From the NCBI GenBank assembly GCA_033439265.1, contig JAVTVX010000010.1, positions 15,159,490-15,223,489 of the forward strand: a DNA stretch of 64,000 nucleotides, written 5' to 3'. The notes under the pieces were generated by a model that made no database searches, was not told the origin of the DNA, and was given only the letters and a program-made list of their open reading frames with translations. Of the stretch, positions 35,931 through 46,076 are shown in pieces. Source of the stretch: Dillenia suffruticosa. Its lineage: Eukaryota > Streptophyta > Magnoliopsida > Dilleniales > Dilleniaceae. Made by a program: the position numbers and the translations under genes. Every line of letters begins with the position of its first letter. Position 1 is the first letter of the stretch.

Positions 35931-38900
35931 GTACTTCTCCATATGCTAAAGCACGATATCCACAGGCGGAGTCCCTGAAATCCATCCTTCACACCAAAGG
36001 GGTAATTTAAACCTTCAACCTAAAGAATGAAGAAGCCAGCAAACAGCAACTTATTGTGCAAAGGAAAAATGGATAGCAACCATCAAACAGCATCACAAAA
36101 AGCCATTGCCAAAGTAAGAGTTCAAATGGTATCATTTTATGTTGGTAATGGTAAATAAACTCCTTATGTTTTGCTAGCCAAATGGTACGGGTCATCCTTC
36201 TCAAAAGACCTTCCTGCAAACCTATTTCCAATAGCTAGATACGTGCTGCCTATAATGAGTTCTTTTTTTTATATCTTAAAGCTCCCATACAAAAACAAAA
36301 TCAGAACCTATTAATACCTTCTTTGGATCTCTCAAGTGAACGGAAGGGGAAGGGAAGTACTTCCATGATGTTTGGAAGTTTAATGTAGTTATTCAAGGTG
36401 AAAGGGAAGTCTCAACTAAAAAGAGGCAGACATGGTAAACTATGATGCATATTAAAATAAAGGGCACAGTTGCAAATACTAAAATTCTCAATAAATGGAA
36501 TTCCATAAATTCTGATTTATTTAGCAATAGATGCATGTGAATGTGTTTCTCAGCAATGTGTATGTGGGCATGTGTAGAAAAGAAAAGGGAAAAATAAATA
36601 ATTGTTGTGACTTTCTCTGCTTTGTGGTTAGCCTAGAAGAATTGATTGAGTCAAAGGTCCTTGACAACTAGAAAAGGCCCTCTCATTGGCGTATAAACTT
36701 CAAATTAGTATGTTAACTGTGCTTGCAAAGTTATTGCTTTTGCAAAATTTCTGTTTGGTACTAGGAAGTGCTTCTACAGCATGTTGCACTACCTCAACAA
36801 ATTTTTTTAAGGGAAAAAGGGAACTATTTGTGCTTTCATATCATGTGATAAACATATAAATGCAACAGAAATACTAACCAGCAAAATGCATATTAGTATG
36901 ACTATCAAACCAATAAAACCTTAACCAGTTCCAGGCAACCATATTTTGAACAATAATATCCAAAAATAAACATCAAAGGAGACAACAATTAACTCACCCG
37001 TATTATTTCTAACACCAAAAAAACCGCAAGAGCTGCTCCAAATGCTAAATCAAGAAATTTGGGCTGGAGATTGAAGTTAAGTTAGCAGAAATTTCATGCA
37101 AATCTATAATGAAATGGAGTAGTTATTAAAAATGGATGATGTGTCACACTCATATCACCTGGTAGATAAGAGCTGGTAAGAACATTGAAACAGCCATTAG
37201 ATGGTAGTACTTGCGGAGAAGAATCCTTTGAATCTTTCTGTTCTTTGAAATGTTGTAAAAGCGTACAACTGACACACAAATGACAGCAACCCAATAGAAA
37301 CATAATGATAATCTCTTTAATGGATCCGAGAAAACAAACATGAAAACCCTGTCTACAACAATATGGAGAAAAATTCTTAAGATAAAATCTTTTTACTATA
37401 AACGCTATGAATTGCATTAGCTTGGTGCTTGCAATATGTATTTTCAGGTAATCACATGGAAGATTTCATTTACAACTAGAACCTTCCCATGGACACTGAG
37501 TGAGGGCATAACATCAAATCAAACAATCAAACGGTAGTTACTTCCAAAAAGTTGGTTCTTTTGTGTCATGGAAAATGGGTAGTCATACGTGGTCAAATTC
37601 ATATAAAGATATTTTAATTACTTGTATTTTAAAAGAGGCATTTTGAGGAAATAAAGTGTGAAATGGCCCCAAAACATACACCGCATCTTGGCTTTATAGG
37701 ACAGGGCAGTGACAGGAACCAAAGGCACATCCTTCACACATGTTAAACAACATGCATTTTCAAGACAAATAGGATACATGCAAATCCCCATCAGCAAACT
37801 GTTGTAATTACGAGGGAAATCTAGCAGCTTAGGCTAGTTACACCAATTTTCACATTAAAACCATGAAAATATCCATTCAACATGGCAAGATCCATGAGCA
37901 CTGCACAGAGTATTAAATTATAAGCTCATTTCATTCATACCGAACAGTGCAACGAAATGATATGGCGAGGGCAAAAGGAAGTAAACTTCAGCCAAAAAAG
38001 AAAAAAGTACCATAAGAGTGGATGCACAGGGAAAATGTGAACAAACTGCATCCAGGATGGAATGATAAAAGAGAAAAGCCAAGGAAGAATAGAAAATTAG
38101 AGCCCTATGGATCTCATTATGCGAAAATGCCCCAAGCAATGTCAGCCTTATGAAGCACCCCCACAATTTTGTAATGGGTACAGCTAATACTGGAAAAAGA
38201 AGAAGGCCAACCTGCATCCCCTGCATGAGAGAAGGACAAAATGGATTAAGATAAAACTTCATCAGTGATGATAATATGAATTTGCTCAAACGAAACATAC
38301 CTGGATAATGACACTTATTTCACTTCTTTTAATTCAATAATCAAAAGCCAAAACTGGTGTTGAAGAGTTTCTTTGAACCTGTTCCAAACTGACTGTTAAA
38401 CATAAATCATATACTAGCCAAAACAAAGGAAGTAGCAGAATCCAGATCAGAGGAAAACCAACCTTTGAAATTGTATATGCTAACATGTCACCAAAATAAA
38501 GAATAAGGCCAGCAGTCACCAAAAGTGCTTCTCCTAAAAATAGAGAATAATCCATAAATCTGGTGGGAACAACAATGAGGACATCTCTGAATAAGTAATT
38601 GGGCAGAGAATAATGCATAATAACAAGAGTTCCAATCATGTATGAAACAAATTCCAACAATATAGGTCATCAAAACAAGGCAGATATGCATAAATTGGGA
38701 TCCAAGTCAGGGAAATGAAGTGTACAAGTATAAGCTTTATACATTGATAACTGATCATACAAGCAAAGGCTCATGAACTAGGACTATTAGATGATTAAAA
38801 GCACAACCAGGAATACCAGAAATAGCACGTGAATCTTAGATGGTGTGAGTTCTGTTAAGAAGACCAGTTCACGAAAACTGTACTTTCAAAATAATGTTAA

Positions 38901-40533
38901 TGTGCAAGACCTATGACTGTCTTCATTCCAGGTTTATGGAAGTTTACAACTTAATACTAGTCTAATTCTTAAAGTTTACAGCATGGTAAGAAATTACCAC
39001 AAGTTACAATAGAATATCAGGCATACCAATGGATGCACATGAAGGAAAACTGTGAAGAAGATGCTGAATTAATTTCACTGCAGCAAATCCATGGCAAAAT
39101 ACCCATAAAAGTTTCAGTGCTGTTTGCATCCCTGCAAAGATACAAGTGCATAACCATCTATAAATGATCGTAGTAAGGTAACAATAAAGATCAACAGACA
39201 CTCAAAAATCAACAAATAGGTTAAGGAAATGATGCTATGTGAAATCTTCTGTATTTTTTCTTCATATCCTGACAAATGCAAAGTTTCTCATCAATTTCAA
39301 AATGGCAAACTTACCATCTTGAGTTATTGTAGCAAGAGACATACAGCACAATGTTGAGTCGACTAGTAAGCAGCATAATATGATCTTTGCATACCAACTA
39401 CTACAAAAAGACAAGCAGCTTGAAGCGCATGATGACCACCGGATCACGAAGAAAAGGAACACAAGAACAGCAAAACAGCTGACAGAAGTAAGCCAGTATT
39501 GCACTTTTAAATATTCTGTCAAGACAACTAAAAAACCAAATAAATGCATAAACCACACAGAAAGACAGAACAAAATGACTCGAGAATATTTCAAGGAAGG
39601 GTAGTTAACCCAAAGAACTTATCCTACTCAAACTTAAACCCAATTAATAATCAGAAGTGTTTTACCATAAGCACTGACAAAATGGAAGAAAGAAAGAAAC
39701 TTCCAACTACATCATTTTGCTTGGAGTAGTGTTAATCCTCAGGGCCAGAGCTGGACATGGTGCTGGCACACTTTTTTATAGTTTGGCCCAACAGGCAAAT
39801 GCCATATTCAACTCGAGTGCTTCTCAAGAGAAAAAGCGTTTCCCACACAAATTAGTTATCTATAGTCTACACCCGAAGTGCCAAGGACTCTCTCCTTTAA
39901 TCAACCATACCCCTTACAGTAGAGCATGGAAATTTCTTTATTGCCTTAGTATTAATTTGTTTTCGCATGTTATAAGGACATTAAAGATGGGTGCTTAAAC
40001 ATGGAATTTGTAGTTGTGTTCATGTTTGTAGAAGTAAAGGGTAAATCAAGACGTTAGACAAAACAAATCAATTACCATCGACATCATAACTTCACCTTCA
40101 AGTCCAACTTCATTCAATGAAAATGCTCTCCGCAACTGTATCAATTTTGAGATAATAACGGTTGGCAATGTCACTGCTCCAAGTAGCAACCCTGACGATA
40201 CACCCGCCCTAAAAAGAACCCAAATTTTATCACGTATCTCTAAAATTTCAATTAGAAGGTCCCAAAACACAAACCCTAAATATCTGGAAAAGAAACCCTA
40301 GACAATTTTGGAGAGAGAATGAGAAGAAGAAATACAGACCTGGTCTTAAATTGGGTGAAGGCTAGTGAGGAGTCGACGGTGATCTCGACGAGGAGGCCGG
40401 CGAGAGCGAGAACGACGAGAGCAACGGCTTCGTAGAAGAGAGAGGCAGGAATGGAGAATAAGATGCGTGCGACGAAGAGAAAGACGACGGCTCTCTCGCC
40501 GTTGAACAGTATCGAAGTCGTTGACAACGCCAT

Positions 40534-41500
40534 CGTTGGCGTCGATCTGAAGAATTTGAAATTGATCGCCGATAATCTGTGTTCCGATCGTTTATCGTCT
40601 GTCGTAAAGAGAAAGAAAAAACAACGGCTAATTGCCAGTCTCGAGAAAACGCGTGAAGAAGACGTAGTTGTTTCCTGCTGGCCGGACTAGGGGCGTGTTC
40701 ACCAAGTACTATGATTTCAATAATATATGGACACATATTTATTTCGGAGATTTTATTTGATTCAAAAATTAAAATTAAATTAAATCAAATTGAGAAAAAA
40801 AAGCATATTAAAATTTAATCTTTCTAATTAAATATTAATACTAATTAATCGTACTTTGTAAGTTAATCAAAATGAAAACTGGTGATTGTTCTCATTGAGA
40901 TCAGTTTCTCTTTGAAAAGGCTGAAAATTTGGGACATCCTTATTGTTCTTTCTCATGACGTATGATCTTTGTTTCACTCTTGACCCGGTCAATGGTTTAA
41001 TCGTAGAAACCAAGAACCTAGTCCTTAGGGAAAGGTTGGTACTAAAATGGGCATGACATTAGGAAAGGAATCATCCTCCGGTTAATCTCTTACCATGGTG
41101 GGACATCCTTGAACTCTCAAAGAGCATAAACATTTTTAGAATTGGTCGGGACCTCTCACCTTGATCGCGGTATATTGAAAAAGTCGAAGATTCAAATGTT
41201 ACTAATGAGTTTCACAAGAGTTTTGATGATAAATAGATGCGAGAGAGAAATTTTGATGTAGAAAATTAGTTTAAAATATAAATAGAGAAATTAGAAATTT
41301 ATATTAAGAGAAAAAAAAAGTATAATATTGTGGGGTAAATAGGAATAGAGGTTATACTTTTTAAGAAAGAAATAACTAAAAAAAATTTTAATGGTCTCTT
41401 TAATTATAATGTCGTTTTTAAGACTTTTAATGTTTGAGCTATTATTATTATTATTATTAGATTTTTTCTTCAAATAAGAGATGAGCTATTTAAAGAGTAG
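40534..41500. other. Intergenic: dolichol kinase 5' flank
   Basis: No gene is seen between the dolichol kinase start and the triplicated region. The stretch is AT-rich beyond 40740 with an (ATT)n run at 41441-41459. The first 150 bp would be the dolichol kinase leader and promoter. Confidence 0.6.
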
Positions 41501-41514
41501 AAGGCTTGGGCCTG

Positions 41515-42237
41515 AAAGGCCTGAATGTGTAGGTTGGCTTGTCAAGTCCAACTCCCGGGCACTTTGTATGGGCGTTGCTGGGATTTTTCATTCCCTTCGA
41601 ATGCCTATTTGGACCCATTAAGCAAATGCCGGGCGGGCAGGCTTGGGCAAGAGTTGGTCCAAGCGGCACACCCATGGAATGCTCATTTCTAGAGCATCGT
41701 CAAATTTGGGGTTATTCTGTGCTAAAAAATAAAAAGCATCGGGTAAAGGGTTGTGACCCGGCCATATGATAAATGCCAAAATAAATAGAAGCAAGCAAGG
41801 GTGATGTCATCTCCACATGCCTGTTTAAATAGAATATTATACTTTTTGGTGGTGGATTCTTCACCCAACAACCAAAAAAAAAAAAAAGAAAAGAAAAACC
41901 AGGGTAGAGAGAGAGAGAGAGAGAGAGAGAGAAGGGTTTGACCCGAATGCGTAGGTTGGCTTGTCAGGTCCAACTCTCGGGCACTTTGTATGGGCGTGGA
42001 TGGAATTTTCATTCCTTTCAAATGCCTATTTCGACCCACTAATTAAGCAAATGTCGGGCAGGCCAGCTTGGGCAAGAGTAAGTCCAAGCGGCTCACCCAT
42101 GGAATGCTCTCCTCTAGCTGCCATATGATATTTGCCAAAAAAAATAGAAGCAAGGGTGATGTCATCTTCACATGCTTGTTATTATAGAATATTATACCTT
42201 TTGGCGGTCGATTCTTTGCCCAACACCCAACAAAAAA

Positions 42238-42268
<31 letters not shown>

Positions 42269-43120
42269 GAGGCTGGGGATAGAGAAGAGCCCGGGCCGGT
42301 TTGGGCCCGAAAACCGGCCCGGAAAAAACCCGGCCCGTGAACCGGCCCGGTGCTACAGTCCCCCCGAACCGGACCGAACCGGGGGTACTGTAGCGGCGGG
42401 CCTGTTCAAGGGTTTTTGGAACAGTGAACCGGCCTGGAACCGGCCCGGATATGGAACCGGCCCGGCCCGGCCGGTTCCAACGGCTCTTTGACCCTTTTTT
42501 TTTTGAATTTTTTAAAAAATTTCCCCCTCCTTGTTTGGCCAAACCGGCCCGGCCCGGTGTGGACCGGCCCGTCGGTTCCGGTTCAGCGGGCCGGGCCGGT
42601 TCAAGCAAAAAAAATTTTGGAACCGGCCCGGCCCGCGGTTCCTGGAACCGCCCTTGAACCGGCCCGGCCCGGCCCGGTTACATGTCTAGCTGGGGATGCG
42701 GAGGTTGGCCTGTCAGGTCCAACTCTCGGGCACTTTGTATGGACGTGGATGGGATTTTTCATTCCCTTCGAATGCCTATTTCGACGCATTAAGCAAAAGC
42801 CGAACGGGCTAGCTTGGGCAAGATTTAAGTCCTATGGTCACCCATGGAATGTTCACCTCTGGAGCATCGTCAATTTTGGGGTTATTATCTTTGCTGTTAT
42901 CTTTGCGCTTGGGGCAATGATGCAGCCAGTGAGGTAATAAGCGTGGCACGTCAATTGCTTCGCTGAAAACTTATTTTGGGGTTATTGTGAGTTAAAAAAA
43001 AAAATGAGTAGGTGGTTTGGGACCCTACCCATATGATAATGCCAAAGAAAATAAAAGCAAGGGTGATGTCATCTCCACGTGCTTCCTTAAATAAAACATT
43101 ATACTTTATGGTAACAATGA
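41515..43120. repeat. Three diverged tandem copies of a promoter-like unit upstream of UGT86
   Basis: Unit A (about 41515-41930), unit B (about 41936-42279) and unit C (about 42689-43120) share, in order: a start near gtaggttggc, tccaactctcgggcactttg, cattcccttcgaatgcctat, cacccatggaatg, a gggtgatgtcatctccac block with a CRE/TGA-like TGACATCA core on the minus strand, and an AT-rich TATA-like end (aaatagaatattatac). Unit B lacks an internal segment of about 75 bp. Units A and B end in (GA)n tracts. Unit C leads directly into the UGT86 leader, so the array looks like an amplified UGT promoter. A hAT-type element separates B and C. Confidence 0.8.
42280..42688. mobile_element. Non-autonomous hAT-type element, GC-rich, 409 bp
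   Basis: Termini are TAGAGAAGAGCCCGGGCC (left) and the inverted TAGACATGTAACCGGGCC (right), 13 of 18 matching, flanked by the 8-bp direct repeat GCTGGGGA at 42272-42279 and 42689-42696. An 8-bp duplication and TA(G) ends are typical of the hAT superfamily. The interior is packed with AACCGGCCCGG-type subterminal repeats in both orientations and a short AT-rich centre, with no transposase, so it would need a partner for movement. Its GC content stands out sharply from the flanks. ORFs read from it are repeat artefacts. Confidence 0.82.
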
Positions 43121-43310
43121 GTTGCCAAAAATGGGATGGTTACAAGAGTGGACTAGGGCAGTAGAAAAAGGAACCGAGATAAAAGGCATCTTCCCACCCA
43201 ACACTCCCGGACAATATCCAAATCCTCTCTCTCTCTCTCTCTCCCTCCCTCCCTGCCTCCCTTCCCCTTCCTCCTCTCTCTCTTTCTCTCTCCAAAAACC
43301 TTGGAATAAC

Positions 43311-43837
43311 ATGGAAGGAAGCGAAGCAAAGCCTCATGCAATCTTAGTAGCATACCCATTACAAGGTCACCTAATCCCAAGCGTGCATCTAGCCATGAAG
43401 CTAGCCTCCAAAGGTTTCGCAATCACATTCATCCACACCCACTCCGTCCACCACCAAATCACCCGAGCCCACTCCGCCGAAGACCGTGACTCCGACCCAT
43501 TTACCACAGTCCGAGGCTCCGGCCTTGACATCCGGTACATGACGGTCAGTGATGGGCTTCCGTTGGACTTCGATAGGTCGCTTAACCATGACCAGTTTAT
43601 GGCGTCCTTGTTGCATGTGTTTTCAGCCCATGTTGAAGAAGCGGTAAAGATGATTCTTAAATCGGGTCGGGTCCACGTTTTGATTGCGGACACTTTCTTT
43701 GTTTGGCCGTCGGCTCTTGCCAAGAAATATGGTCTGCTCCATGTGTCTTTCTGGACAGAAACTGCTTTGGTTTTTAGTCTCTATTATCATCTTGATCTTC
43801 TCAGAATAAATGGTCATTTTGATTGTCCAAGTATGTA

Positions 43838-43880
<43 letters not shown>

Positions 43881-45165
43881 CAAGATGCTATTGTTTTTTC
43901 ATTCAAGAAACCAATAGATCAAGAAGTTAGGAATCAAGATTATTATTATTATTATTATTTGGTTTTCAAGAGAGGCTATAGGGGATAAGGAGAAGGAAGA
44001 AATAAAGAAATACTGGAAGTCTCAATAATGAGAGAGGAATTTTGACCACCGTGATCTAAATTGAAGGCCATTGCGATAACAACAAGCCTTTTTTTTTAAG
44101 TTTTTTTCTTTTTCTTTTCTTATGGTATAGAAAAAAGTAATCATCGTTACATTATAAATATCTTCTATTGTTTAACAGTATTGCTGATTTTGTTCTTGAT
44201 TGATGTGAAACTAAAATTATTGCGATTCATTGTGTTCAGATGCACGCGAGGACACAATAGATTACATTCCGGGGGTCCCATCAATCAATCCAAGGGACAC
44301 AATGTCATATCTTCAAGAGAAAGATACAACATCAGTGTGTCACCAGATCATCTTCAAGGCCTTCCAAGATGCTAAAGGTGCAGATTTTGTTCTATGCAAC
44401 TCAATCCAAGAACTTGAACCTTCAACAATTGCTGCACTCCATGCAAAGAAGCCATTCTATGCGGTCGGACCCATTTTCCCGACCGGGTTCACCAAGAGTG
44501 CTGTGGCCACGAGCCTATGGCCCGAGTCAGACTGCACCTCGTGGCTTGACGCCAAGCCTCGTGGGTCAGTGCTCTATGTCTCATTTGGTAGCTATGCTCA
44601 TCTTAGCAAAAGAGACCTCACAGAGATAGCCAATGGTCTTTCACTTAGCGGAGTCAGCTTTGTTTGGGTACTTAGACCAGACATTGTCAGCTCCGACGAG
44701 GTGGATCCATTGCCAGTTGGATTTAGGGAAGAAGTTGCTGACCATGCGATGATCATAAGCTGGTGCAGTCAGAAGGCGGTGTTGAAGCATCCTGCAATCG
44801 GAGGGTTCCTGACTCACTGTGGATGGAACTCAACACTGGAAAGCATTTGGTGCAAGGTTCCATTGTTATGTTTTCCTTTGTATACCGATCAATTCACAAA
44901 CCAAAAGTTAGTGGTAGATGATTGGAAAATTGGGATGGGAATCGGGGAGTTAAAGACCGTGACCAGATCAGAAGTTTCGGTGAAGATCAAGGCTATGATG
45001 AGTGGGAAATCCGGGGAAGAATGCAGGAAGAAAGTGGTGGAGATGAGTCAGATCCTGGAAAATGCAATATGCAGGGACGGGTCATCGGAGAGGAACATGG
45101 ATCGGTTCATCAAGGAACTCAATGCAAAGACACAAGACATCTGGGGTCCACACAGGTTCACATAA
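43311..45165 (+). CDS. UDP-glycosyltransferase, UGT86A type
   Basis: Two exons, 43311-43830 and 44240-45165, join in phase (CPN-AREDT) to 481 aa. The N-terminal half has the acceptor-binding fold with the catalytic His in PLQGHLIPSVHLA (about residue 20) and the activating Asp in VHVLIADTFF. The C-terminal half carries the plant PSPG box beginning WCSQKAVLKHPAIGGFLTHC, then GWNSTLESI, ending LYTDQ; the final Gln is usual for enzymes using UDP-glucose. Overall it matches family 1 UGT86A1/A2, cytosolic enzymes that glucosylate small molecules; the substrate cannot be read from sequence. The single intron is in the position conserved in plant UGTs and starts with a (CT)n tract. The frame is open upstream of 43311, but that extension is (CT)n-derived. 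The last codons and stop lie in a 104-bp tandem duplication. Confidence 0.95.
43842..43877. repeat. (CT)n microsatellite in the UGT intron
   Basis: About 17 CT units start 12 bp after the splice donor at 43831. An (ATT)n run follows at 43939-43960. Confidence 0.9.
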
Positions 45166-45361
45166 GAGTGCTGTTGCTAATCCATGATACTGCTCTAGAT
45201 AATTGTTGTTCCACCATTTGAAAGATAAGCATGACACACTGTCCTTTTTCGGTGGTGGGGTTCACATAAGAGTGCTGTTGCTAATCCATAATACTGCTCT
45301 AGATAATTGTTGCTCCACCATATGGAAGATTAGCATGAGACACTTTCCTTTTTCGGTGGTG
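45155..45361. repeat. 104-bp tandem duplication across the UGT86 stop codon
   Basis: The block starting GGTTCACATAAGAGTGCTG occurs at 45155 and again at 45259, and runs to ctttttcggtggtg in both, with a handful of mismatches (for example ccatgatac/ccataatac, cacactg/gacactt). The first unit contains the last two codons and stop of the UGT gene; the second is entirely in the 3' UTR. Confidence 0.9.
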
Positions 45362-45658
45362 TCACATGGGACCCACGTCTCATGTCGTCTCTGCAGAAGA
45401 GATGGCAGGACATATAGTCATGGCAAAATGATAAACATTCTAAACTATTCTAAAAGTTGTGCGTGGATGGAATTGCATCTAAAGGTTGCCTCGGTGACTC
45501 CGTGCTCAATTTCAAAAGTGCTCGCAGTACGATATAACTTGACCAGAATTATTTGTCCCATTTTGCATTTCATCATCTAAGACTTCATAAGTTGTTGACC
45601 ACCGAGCATAAACAAATGTTGGCTGAGATCAAAACTGCAATGTTTGCATCAGCCTCAT
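45362..45658. other. Short gap between convergent UGT86 and ABCG3 3' ends
   Basis: UGT86 (+) and ABCG3 (-) converge here; the two stops are 493 bp apart. Nothing else is visible beyond 3' UTR sequence. Confidence 0.7.
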
Positions 45659-46041
45659 TCATCCTGGATTGTTTGTATTTTGTTTACAGTGGAAAAGTCC
45701 ATTGAGGGATATGTTTTTTCCAACCCGAAAGTACAACAATGCAAATGCAAGAATGCGATAACCTACAGCCATTAGAAACAATACCAGTAAATTCTCCCAC
45801 TTGGAATTACTGTCCTCAGAAATGTCGTAGGTGCTGCGAACAGCCTGAAAACCAGATATGCTTCTTACTTGTCCAAGTGCAAACGAAGTCCCAAGGTATT
45901 CATTCTCCAACATCCCCTGGACAACATGCACAGGCAACATTCAGGATCAATTTCAGAACTATTTCAGAATCCATTCTTAACTTACTAAATGTCCTGATGA
46001 ATGTTCAGCAACCAAAATATGTGAATTTGGCAAAGCAAAAT

Positions 46042-46076
<35 letters not shown>

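Larger units (their letters stand above)
32891..40533 (-). pseudogene. DOK1: Dolichol kinase gene (EVAN/DOK1 type), 14 exons, apparently damaged
   Basis: Dolichol kinase is an ER multi-span protein that uses CTP to make dolichyl phosphate for N-glycosylation. Fourteen exons align in order with plant EVAN: 40340-40533, 40096-40208, 39315-39515, 39027-39131, 38463-38533, 38301-38378, 38011-38220, 37159-37348, 36998-37063, 35109-35196, 34915-35029, 34218-34269, 34025-34125, 32891-33007. Conserved blocks include GEALLVTAGLILYFGDMLAY, FGAALAVFLVLEIIR, SSGFNDRPLAPFAGILSLGI, KKTVEGTAAGITSVLAACF and the terminal AYTAQLDNAFIPLVFYSLL. Four lesions are seen: an in-frame TGA at 38334-38336 where Gly is expected (DY-stop-IKRSEISVIIQ); one extra base in exon 7 (210 nt where phase needs 209), shifting the frame before IIPSWMQ; no GT donor at the end of exon 10 (near 35108); and no AG acceptor before exon 12 (34270-34271 give GG). 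The coding sequence is otherwise well conserved, so damage looks recent, unless these are assembly errors. Confidence 0.88.

Noticed and set aside
42192-42937. Several 77-149 codon frames rich in P, R and G across the GC-rich block
   Set aside because: They are read out of the CCGGCCCGG repeats of the hAT-type element in every frame and on both strands; no protein domain is present.
43106-43422. Minus-strand Arg/Glu-rich frames at the UGT start
   Set aside because: They come from the (CT)n leader read backwards as RE repeats.
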